Source of the DNA: CAZDAM01 sp964503595
GTDB taxonomy: Bacteria > Muiribacteriota > UBA6191
Direction: 5' to 3'
Assembly: GCA_964503595.1 (NCBI GenBank)
Contig: CAZDAM010000001.1
Coordinates: 1-64,000, forward strand
DNA: 64,000 nucleotides
The notes below the pieces were generated by a model that was given only the letters and a program-made list of their open reading frames with translations, did not search any database and was not told where the DNA came from. The position numbers and the translations under genes are program-made. Shown piece by piece: positions 51,693 through 58,456 of the stretch; position 1 is the stretch's first letter, and each line of letters starts with the position of its first letter.

Positions 51693-52231
51693 GATTTCAC
51701 CCCGTTCAGGCTGACCTCTTCACAAATTCCTTCCTGACTCATTTTACTCAGAACCTGCTTGGCTTCTTCGAGCGAAATACCCTCGCGCATGACATCCTTC
51801 AGGGTGAGAATTCCCCCATCTGCTCTATCGGCCATTTCCAGAATTCGGGTTTCAAGGGGTTGATCGGCCATTTCCAGAGCTTCGGTTTCCTGCTGTTCCA
51901 AGGCCCGGATACTTCGGTTGATTCTTTCTACCTGCGGATAATTCATGACCAGATCCCAGCATAGAATAATCCCCAGAAAGCTGAGATAGAACAGCTCGAA
52001 ATTCATGACTCCTATCAGAAAAAAGGGGCTGATGGGAAAGAAGAGCAAAAGACGGATATACGCCGCCTTTTTATTTCCCAGATAAAACTTATGCAATCCC
52101 AGCCAGAAGAAAAAGAGGTTCAAAAAAGCTGCAAGCATCAGGGAGCGGGGGCGGTGGCGAAAGGGTACTGCAGCCAGTTCCTCTGTACTCAGATGAACCT
52201 GGGAGTTGGGTGAAGCTGGAGCCGGTTTCAT
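51674..52231 (-). CDS. TM2-domain protein with C-terminal winged-helix-like domain (copy 2)
   Basis: Residues 28-95 form a TM2-type pair of transmembrane helices (LNLFFFWLGLHKFYLGNKKA with the usual hairpin G.H.FYLG). After a charged helix, residues about 125-185 form a small domain ILEMADRADGGILTLKDVMR ... EGICEEVSLNGVKSYCF that looks like a winged helix. The same C-terminal domain is in the gene just upstream, so the two are paralogues from a tandem duplication. They lie 6 bp apart and form an operon. TM2 proteins have no agreed function. Confidence 0.75.
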   Translation of the reverse strand: MKPAPASPNSQVHLSTEELAAVPFRHRPRSLMLAAFLNLFFFWLGLHKFYLGNKKAAYIRLLLFFPISPFFLIGVMNFELFYLSFLGIILCWDLVMNYPQVERINRSIRALEQQETEALEMADQPLETRILEMADRADGGILTLKDVMREGISLEEAKQVLSKMSQEGICEEVSLNGVKSYCFSS

Positions 52232-52237
52232 GGATGC

Positions 52238-52816
52238 CTAGCTGAAGCAATAGATCTTGGTTCCATCCATAACAACTTCTTCACAGACTCCTTCGTGTGC
52301 CATGCACTCCAAAATGGTTTTGGCCTCAGCCATGGGGATGCCTTCGCGGATCAGATCCTTAAGAGAAATCTGGTGCATATCGGCTCGGTCGGCGATTTCC
52401 AAAACTCTGGCTTCAAGGGTTTTTGTGTCCGGACCTTTTTCATAGCGGCCGGAAGCTCTTTTCCGGGCGGCTTCTTCGGATTTGATGTATTCGTAGTCGG
52501 CTTCGATCACATCATCGTAATCGTCATTGCGTACGGGAAAGCCCGAGTTGATTTCAATCTGAATTGAGCTTTCTCCTTTCCACTCCAGCATACGGTTGCA
52601 GTCTTCCACCTGTCTTGGGATAGTGACGAGATCATAAATCAGTCCGAGGCCAAAGAAGCCGCTGGTGAGAAGGTAGGCAATGCCCCAGAGAGGTTGGTTC
52701 ATATAAAACTTGTGGAGGCCAAACGTGCCCAATGGTGGAATCAGTAGGAGATACGCTACAAGAGGGTCTTTTTTTCCAAGTGGCCTGTTTTTGCGCCTAA
52801 ATTTCCTGCGTGCCAT
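52238..52816 (-). CDS. TM2-domain protein with C-terminal winged-helix-like domain (copy 1)
   Basis: The 192-aa protein opens with a basic stretch (MARRKFRRKNRPLGKK), then the TM2 hairpin LIPPLGTFGLHKFYMNQPLW and a second helix, IAYLLTSGFFGLGLIYDLV. An acidic linker (about 90-120, DDYDDVIEADYEY) precedes the C-terminal domain VLEIADRADMHQISLKDLIR ... EGVCEEVVMDGTKIYCFS, closely similar to that of copy 2. The combination of membrane hairpin plus winged-helix-like tail suggests a membrane-bound regulator, but DNA binding is only an inference. Confidence 0.78.
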   Translation of the reverse strand: MARRKFRRKNRPLGKKDPLVAYLLLIPPLGTFGLHKFYMNQPLWGIAYLLTSGFFGLGLIYDLVTIPRQVEDCNRMLEWKGESSIQIEINSGFPVRNDDYDDVIEADYEYIKSEEAARKRASGRYEKGPDTKTLEARVLEIADRADMHQISLKDLIREGIPMAEAKTILECMAHEGVCEEVVMDGTKIYCFS

Positions 52817-52937
52817 AGGAATTCAGTATACCTGAGACCATCAAGGCAGGAAACACTGAATTGAAGTTGTTGGTTCTGGTCTTTGCTTTCTCATTGAGGG
52901 TCAAAAAGGCGTTTTTTTGTGAAGTTTGCGACAAAAA

Positions 52938-52966
52938 TTGTTTACAAATGTACAATGTTGTAGGAT
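52938..52966 (+). promoter_or_regulatory. Promoter with TTGT/ACAA dyads before the 61-aa gene
   Basis: TTGTTT and TAGGAT separated by 17 bp. The same bases hold two perfect small dyads, TTGT-TT-ACAA and ACAA-TG-TTGT, four bases apart, in an A/T-rich patch. They may be an operator. Confidence 0.4.
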
Positions 52967-53042
52967 AAAGCTCATTGGGGCCAATCAGAGTGCCGATAAA
53001 AGGGATCGATATTCTGATTTCAATGAAAGGCGAGTGTGCCGT

Positions 53043-53228
53043 ATGCAAGAGCCCTCAAGCGCAAAATTTGAAATAGTTCACGATGTGTGGAAGGAATTCC
53101 TGGCTGATTTTGAGAACGGTCAGGTGATGTACGATCAGATTCTGATTATCAATGATTCCATGTTCTTAAGAGGCCCTAACCTGGATCTGGTACACCAGTA
53201 TCAGAGGCGGGAACAGCACATCAACTGA
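53043..53228 (+). CDS. Small hypothetical protein, 61 aa
   Basis: ATG at 53043 (MQEPSSAKFEIVHDVWKEFL), following a promoter-like element at 52938-52966. The soluble acidic product has an amphipathic helix (DVWKEFLADFENGQVMYDQI) and ends in basic residues. It overlaps the end of the convergent ubiB-type gene by 8 bp. Ribosome site GGCGAG is weak. I do not recognise it. A real small gene is favoured by the promoter and the protein-like composition. Confidence 0.45.
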   Translation: MQEPSSAKFEIVHDVWKEFLADFENGQVMYDQILIINDSMFLRGPNLDLVHQYQRREQHIN

Positions 53229-54942
53229 ATCTTTGCGTGTCCGGGCTGGCTCTGTCTTCCTTAGGAGAGCGGTTCATGGTGAGGATAGTGCTGCTTAAAA
53301 AGGCGGCAAACAGAAAGGCACCGGCCCAGCCGGCAATCCCCATCCACCAGATGATTCCGCCCTGTTGTGGACTGATCGCAATCAGGATCGAGCTTCCGAT
53401 CAGGGCACTGGCGGCGACAAGGCCCAGAATTCCACGGTAAAGAACCTTTTCCAGTCGGTACATCTGGATTTCCTGGCTTTTATTGCGTCTGAAAGTTTCC
53501 AGTTGCAGGGTTTCCGTATTTTTGAGCACCCGGAAAAGAACCTGATGGGTTTCAGCCCCATAGTCCCAGGCCAGATGCATCCAGGTTTTGGTTCTTTTCT
53601 TCAGAGCCGGGGCTGAAAGGGATTCCTGGACGAGCTTCTGGAAGCGCGGCAGCAGGTAGTCCAGCAGACGGATTGGGGCATTGAGATTGCGGATAAGTTT
53701 CTCAAGGGTGATCAGAGCCTTGATCAGAATGGCAACATCTGCGGGCATTCGTAAGCGGTGAGCCAGAAGAAATTCATCCAGAGCTCCGAAAAATTCCTGA
53801 ACCGAGATTTCGTCCAGAGGCTGGTTGCGATAGGTGGCGACCAGATCCTTGAGTTCAGCATGCATACTGGCTTCGGCTCTTGAGACGCTTCCGGTACAGA
53901 TCCAGGCAACAGAGCGGGCCATGGAAGAAAAGTCTTCTTCTGCAGCAGCATAGAACATGCGGACGATATGAAACATCAGCTCTTCGTTCAGCTGTCCGGT
54001 CATCCCGAAGTCATAAAAAACTATGCGCCCGTCGGAACGGACTCTCAGATTGCCGGGATGTGGGTCTCCGTGAAAGCATCCGTGTTCAAATACCTGCTCA
54101 AAGAAGAGCTGAATCAGGCGTTTGGCCAGTTCTTCCTGATCCAGACCGGCGGCCTTGAGACTCTGGGGATCTGTCAGGCGCAGGCCATCGACATATTCCA
54201 TGATCATGATGCTGTCAGAAGAATAGCGGGAGTAGACCTCCGGGATTTTGACTTCTTCGGTAGGAAGCATGATGGAAAAACGGTACATCATGCGGGCTTC
54301 GCGGCGAAAATCGAGCTCCTTTAAAATACCTTTGATGAAGTTTTCCAGAATTCCTGACCAGTCGGCAGAGGAATGCGGCCCAAACTGTTCCTGCAGGAGT
54401 CCGGCAATGGTTGAGAGGATGTCCAGATCGGTCTGGATGACTTCCTGAACCCGGGGTTTGCGAATTTTGACAATGACCTGGGTATGATCCTTGAGAGTGG
54501 CTCTGTGGACCTGGCCGATGCTTGCCGTGGCAATCGGCTTTTCTTCCAGATTCAGAAAGACTTCACTTAAATCCGTGATATCGAGAGATTTGAGGAGGGT
54601 TGAGCGGATTTCGACAAAATCAATCGGGGTCGCCTGCTCCTGAAGTTTCTGGAGTTCCTCAATATAGGATTGGGGAAGAAGATCTTCACGGGTGGAAAGA
54701 ATCTGGCCGAGCTTGATAAAGGTGGGGCCGAGTTCCTCCAGAGCAAGCCGGAGCCGGAAGGGACGGGATTCTACAGTCCAGTCCTTGCGGATCAGGCCGG
54801 CTTTCTTGCCGATGGAAATGGCCGTATCCTCCAGGCCGATGACTTCCAGAAGATCCCCGAAGCCACGTCGGGTGAAAACGTAAGCGATTTCCTGAAATCG
54901 TTTGAGGTTGAGATAATGCTTGTGAATTTCCCAGAAATTCAA
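53221..54942 (-). CDS. ABC1/UbiB-family atypical kinase
   Basis: The 573-aa protein has the UbiB/AarF signature: KLGQILSTREDLLP (KxGQ motif), ATASIGQVHRATL (A-rich loop), VKIRKPRVQEVIQTD, FHGDPHPGNLRV and FYDFGMTGQL. A C-terminal pair of transmembrane helices follows (LVAASALIGSSILIAI, IWWMGIAGWAGAFLFAA). Members support ubiquinone synthesis or other lipid-related steps with an unusual ATPase/kinase. TTG start with AGGAG eight bases upstream. No other ubiquinone gene is nearby. Confidence 0.92.
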   Translation of the reverse strand: MNFWEIHKHYLNLKRFQEIAYVFTRRGFGDLLEVIGLEDTAISIGKKAGLIRKDWTVESRPFRLRLALEELGPTFIKLGQILSTREDLLPQSYIEELQKLQEQATPIDFVEIRSTLLKSLDITDLSEVFLNLEEKPIATASIGQVHRATLKDHTQVIVKIRKPRVQEVIQTDLDILSTIAGLLQEQFGPHSSADWSGILENFIKGILKELDFRREARMMYRFSIMLPTEEVKIPEVYSRYSSDSIMIMEYVDGLRLTDPQSLKAAGLDQEELAKRLIQLFFEQVFEHGCFHGDPHPGNLRVRSDGRIVFYDFGMTGQLNEELMFHIVRMFYAAAEEDFSSMARSVAWICTGSVSRAEASMHAELKDLVATYRNQPLDEISVQEFFGALDEFLLAHRLRMPADVAILIKALITLEKLIRNLNAPIRLLDYLLPRFQKLVQESLSAPALKKRTKTWMHLAWDYGAETHQVLFRVLKNTETLQLETFRRNKSQEIQMYRLEKVLYRGILGLVAASALIGSSILIAISPQQGGIIWWMGIAGWAGAFLFAAFLSSTILTMNRSPKEDRASPDTQRFS

Positions 54943-54986
54943 ACCGGACGCTCCTTTGGGGCGTCTCAGTCTAGCATAGCAGGGCT

Positions 54987-55178
54987 TTAGGCGTAGAGAT
55001 CCAGGTTCATGCCTTTACCGGAAGCCTGGGCTGCGTTCACTAGGGGACCTCCAGCAACCGGTTCCAGAACCTGAGCAGCCATTTCCTGGGCATCCAGCGA
55101 GGCTTTGAGAGCTTTCGTGGAAAGCTGCTGCATGGTTAAGAGAGCGCTTTGTACTGAATTGGAATTGACCCCGTCCAT
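54987..55178 (-). CDS. Small protein resembling YjfB-type putative motility proteins
   Basis: A 63-aa soluble protein, MDGVNSNSVQSALLTMQQLS, with a central helix (KALKASLDAQEMAAQVLEPV) and a C-terminal end GMNLDLYA. The size, the helix with DAQE, and the last motif resemble YjfB-like proteins, which are found with flagellar genes. GGAGGGA ribosome site directly before the ATG, one of the strongest in the window. An upstream GTCGATAA matches the -10 of sigma28 promoters in 7 of 8 bases, but the -35 is absent. Position is between ubiB and a DUF3900-like gene. Confidence 0.5.
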   Translation of the reverse strand: MDGVNSNSVQSALLTMQQLSTKALKASLDAQEMAAQVLEPVAGGPLVNAAQASGKGMNLDLYA

Positions 55179-55235
55179 AATCCCTCCATTCAGATTATCG
55201 ACAAATTTTCGTAAATACCGAAGGATTTCTGCAAA

Positions 55236-56357
55236 TTATTCGTCATCGTCGTCCAGAAGTTCTTCCCAGAGAGGTTCTTTTGTCATAATGGTGTTGATTT
55301 CGGGATCTGCGAGAGGGATATCTAGGCGGCGAATGACCTCATCCAGAGTTTCCAGTTTCAGGAATTCTACGGTCTGGTAGTGAGATTTGGTCTGAAACTG
55401 CTGTCCCCGGACAATCAGAACTTTTTCCAGTCCGTGGCGGGCAAAGAAATAGGAGCGGTTGAACTGGTCGGAATTGCCTTCAAATTTCAGGCCATCATCA
55501 ATGGTTAGACGCAGTTTAAGGGGCCGGGTATTACGGTCCACAGCCCTCATCTGGGTTTTCAGGGCAAGCTGGGCAACCCGATCACTGTCCAGAAGATCGA
55601 CTTCCTCCACAAAGCGGCCATCCCCGAAGACATCGCGCTTCTGCCGTCTTTCTTCCTCAGGTGCCGAGAAATACTTGGAGTAGGTCTCGGGATGAATCGA
55701 TTCCAGTTCGGTTTCAAGTGATTCATCGGCAATTTCATCTGAATTCGAGGTTTCGCTGACATGCAGCAGTCGTTCAAAATATTCCGAACGGGAAGACTGG
55801 AAAATCCGGACCTGTTCAAACTGGAACCCAAGGCCGTCAAAATGCGGGTAAAGAAGGCATTTTTTCAGCTCCGGAAGAAGGATTTCGCTGGAGGACTTGA
55901 GTCCTTCCATGGGATCCATCAGGCCTGCAGAGCGGAAATCGGACTTGAGAATCAGAATACAGGGGGAGAGGTGTTTGTTGACGGGCAGGTTGGCGTTTAA
56001 GACAAACAGAAGCCCGTCTCTTGCCTTGGGTGTGCGGGAATAGCGCTCAGCCATAAGAGTGGCGTGAGAGTGAAAGGATGTTCGGGAGATGGCGTTTAAG
56101 AGCTCATCCATCAGGAGGCGATCTTCCCGGCCGGATTCATCGGTCTTGAAATTCCAGGCCCGACAGGCACCTGCAGGAGAAAGAGATGCTTTTTTTCCTT
56201 GAGCCTGTCGCACCATATCTTCCAGAAATTCCTGAAGATAGAGCTCGCTCTCTTCTGCCAGCACCGACCAGCTCCCGACTTCTTCAACATCCCGCCTGCG
56301 TCCGTCCGAAGAAGCGACAACCTTAAACACGCTCAAATACGAAAGTTCCCAATCCAT
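55236..56357 (-). CDS. DUF3900-like protein
   Basis: A 373-aa cytoplasmic protein starting MDWELSYLSVFKVVASSDGR. The order LLFVLNANLPVNKHLSPCIL, ILKSDFRSAG, LLYPHFDGLGFQFEQVRIFQ and SRSEYFERLLHV recalls DUF3900, a family I know from Bacillus-type genomes. An acidic stretch (about 215-255) lies in the middle and the end is ELLDDDDE. No function is known for the family. My match is from memory of the pattern and should be treated as tentative. Head of a minus-strand run; the lipoprotein gene is divergent. Confidence 0.5.
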   Translation of the reverse strand: MDWELSYLSVFKVVASSDGRRRDVEEVGSWSVLAEESELYLQEFLEDMVRQAQGKKASLSPAGACRAWNFKTDESGREDRLLMDELLNAISRTSFHSHATLMAERYSRTPKARDGLLFVLNANLPVNKHLSPCILILKSDFRSAGLMDPMEGLKSSSEILLPELKKCLLYPHFDGLGFQFEQVRIFQSSRSEYFERLLHVSETSNSDEIADESLETELESIHPETYSKYFSAPEEERRQKRDVFGDGRFVEEVDLLDSDRVAQLALKTQMRAVDRNTRPLKLRLTIDDGLKFEGNSDQFNRSYFFARHGLEKVLIVRGQQFQTKSHYQTVEFLKLETLDEVIRRLDIPLADPEINTIMTKEPLWEELLDDDDE

Positions 56358-56419
56358 AAGGGATCAGATCACAGGATCTTGACGAAAATTGCAAGGTTCC
56401 TGATGAAGAACGGATCGGT

Positions 56420-56448
56420 TCGACAGTGTGAGAGACTTCTAGTAGAAT
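56420..56448 (+). promoter_or_regulatory. Sigma70-type promoter of the lipoprotein-DUF350 operon
   Basis: TCGACA and TAGAAT, each 5 of 6 to consensus, separated by 17 bp, ending 20 bp before the GTG at 56469. Confidence 0.6.
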
Positions 56449-56468
56449 ACGAAACCGGAGGTTGGAAC

Positions 56469-57515
56469 GTGCGCAAACTGACATTTTTATTGATATTTAT
56501 TGCTGGATTTTTTCAGGCTGGATGCTTTTCGGACCGTTATTCTTCTTCCAATGTTGGTGTGGGAGTGGCCTCCATGAGTGTTGGGGGGCTTGATCTCAAG
56601 GATCAGCTGGATGTCTCGATCCTCCCATCGGTTGTGGAAGAAGTCTACAAGGAAGGACTTCAGGCCAAACTCAAGGGTGAGGAGCTTCAGCGCCATGTCG
56701 TTCGTCGGCTGTCGGAGCGTATCCGCGAGATTTCCACCGTGGATCTGAATGAGGATCAGGTGACCGATCCGATTCTGATCGTTCCGGAAGGGGATGAGGA
56801 GTACATGACCTACTCGGTCAGAGTACCCAACCCGGAAGAAGTCAGAGCCCTGCCTTCCGGAAATGACGCCTCAGCCTGGGAGGATATCGCCCAGAACAAA
56901 TCGGTGGAGCTGGTGGCTCTGACCGCCTTTCCCCGCACCACAGGCTCCTCGATGGACAAGGTGGATATTGAGGCCAAGCCCTCCTCCTCCTTTTATACGG
57001 GCTCCCCAAGCTATCACCGCAGCTTTACCTCCGATCTGCTCCAGTATATGATCATCCGGGATCTGTTCTTCCGCCCCTACTGGTATGGACCGGGCTATTA
57101 TGGCTGGTATGGAGGCTATTATCGGCCTTATACAGTCGCCCATGTTTCCAGTACCAGAACAGTGACAAAATATTCGAGCGGGACCTCAAGCTACAATAGC
57201 ATGAAAACGAACTCGGGCAAGACGCCTCAGCGTTCGGCTTCAAGCCTGAATGCTTCAAAAAAATCCTTTTCCGTGGCCAAGAACACGGCAACAAAATCTT
57301 CTGGTGGCTTCGGGCGCAGCGGAACACCTTCCTCTTCTGCCCGTTCGGGGGGATTTGGCCGCAGTTCCTCATCCTCATCCGGGGGTTTCGGAAGGGGTTC
57401 CTCCTCTTCCTCGCGCTATGGCGGATCAGGGGGCTTCTCCAGTAGTTCTTCTTCCTCGGGAAGGGGTTTCTTTTCCTCATCCTCATCCGGGGGTGGAATC
57501 CGGGGAGGCAAATAA
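56469..57515 (+). CDS. Ser/Gly-rich lipoprotein, DUF1190/YgiB-like tail
   Basis: GTG start at 56469 with GGAGG eight bases upstream. The N-terminus FLLIFIAGFFQAGC carries a lipobox with Cys as the lipidated residue, so it is a membrane-attached lipoprotein. Residues 25-180 are a folded region; then YWYGPGYYGWYGGYYRPY and a low-complexity tail of GGFGR and Ser runs ending SGGGIRGGK. Such tails occur in E. coli YgiB/YjfM (DUF1190), which in many genomes are neighbours of DUF350 proteins, as here. The stop overlaps the DUF350 start by one base (TAATG). Confidence 0.65.
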   Translation: MRKLTFLLIFIAGFFQAGCFSDRYSSSNVGVGVASMSVGGLDLKDQLDVSILPSVVEEVYKEGLQAKLKGEELQRHVVRRLSERIREISTVDLNEDQVTDPILIVPEGDEEYMTYSVRVPNPEEVRALPSGNDASAWEDIAQNKSVELVALTAFPRTTGSSMDKVDIEAKPSSSFYTGSPSYHRSFTSDLLQYMIIRDLFFRPYWYGPGYYGWYGGYYRPYTVAHVSSTRTVTKYSSGTSSYNSMKTNSGKTPQRSASSLNASKKSFSVAKNTATKSSGGFGRSGTPSSSARSGGFGRSSSSSSGGFGRGSSSSSRYGGSGGFSSSSSSSGRGFFSSSSSGGGIRGGK

Positions 57516-58438
57516 TGCAGCAGGAAGCCATCATGAATCTCCTCATTCACAATCTGGGCTACGTGGCGGTGGCCTGTGTCTCCATATGGCTGAGCGGCTG
57601 GCTGGTATATGACCGGTTGATCTCCCGGGACTATTCTCTGGCCAGGGAACTTTTTGAAAAGCGCAATCTTGCGGCGGCGATTGAAGTCGGAGCCTTTGTG
57701 GCCGTACAGTTTCTTTTGGCCGCGAATGCCTTGAGTGGGGAAAATACGGCGGCAACCTATCTGAAAGATCTGGAAGCAGTAGCCCTCACGATTCTGATTT
57801 CCAATCTGCTTTTCTTTCTTTTTCGTTCCCTGGCCGGGATGTTTGTGAAACGTCGCTTTACCGGTCAGCTGGATAGCCACGGGGAGGCCGTGGAATACAA
57901 TAATGAAATATTTGGCCAGCAGAATCTGGCTTCGGCTCTGTTTTCGGTCTCTTTCATGATTCTGACCTGGGCCATGATTCGGCAGGAAGATTTCCTGAAT
58001 ATGAATGAGTACCGGGTGGAAGCATGGTTCAATATGACCGGGGTTTTTCTGTTTGGGGGCTTCCTGTTTCTTTACTACCGGACCGTATTCATTCCCAGGG
58101 GGCATGGATTGCTTCGGGAGCTTTTCATTGACAATAATCCGGCAATCGGACTTTCTCTGTGTGGCTTTCTTCTGGCCAATCTTGATGTTCAGGCTCTTCT
58201 GATTGAAAAATTCACGGAAGGGGAGCATCTTTTTCGGACAAGCTGGCATGTCTGGGCAGATTTTGCCCTGGTGCTGGTTTTTCTGACCCTGGCCCGCCAG
58301 CTTTTTGCCTGGCTGATGGGCAAGTTTTCAGGGCGTTCCTATTTTCAGGAATTTGTCGTGGAAGACAATGTGGTCACCGGTTTTCTGGATCTGATTCTGT
58401 TTGTAAGTATGGCAAGGCTCTTAGTCCTGCTGATGTAA
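57515..58438 (+). CDS. Inner-membrane protein with two DUF350 units
   Basis: About eight transmembrane helices in 307 aa, in two similar halves. Each half begins with a charged DxSLAxELFEKRNLAAAIEVG or LRELFIDNNPAIGLSLCGFL type segment, the DUF350 signature, and then a membrane hairpin pair. Single DUF350 proteins such as YjfL have about 130 aa, so this is a fused tandem. GGGGAGG ribosome site; TAATG overlap with the lipoprotein gene. In other bacteria DUF350 sits with DUF1190 and a glutathionylspermidine-synthase-like ATP-grasp gene; the latter is missing here. Confidence 0.8.
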   Translation: MQQEAIMNLLIHNLGYVAVACVSIWLSGWLVYDRLISRDYSLARELFEKRNLAAAIEVGAFVAVQFLLAANALSGENTAATYLKDLEAVALTILISNLLFFLFRSLAGMFVKRRFTGQLDSHGEAVEYNNEIFGQQNLASALFSVSFMILTWAMIRQEDFLNMNEYRVEAWFNMTGVFLFGGFLFLYYRTVFIPRGHGLLRELFIDNNPAIGLSLCGFLLANLDVQALLIEKFTEGEHLFRTSWHVWADFALVLVFLTLARQLFAWLMGKFSGRSYFQEFVVEDNVVTGFLDLILFVSMARLLVLLM

Positions 58439-58456
58439 TTCTCTTTAAGGAGTATC

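Noticed and set aside
55195..55202. Sigma28 flagellar promoter before the YjfB-like gene (GTCGATAA on the minus strand)
   Set aside because: The -10 matches 7 of 8, but the bases at the -35 position are TCGG rather than TAAA, and no flagellar gene is in the window.
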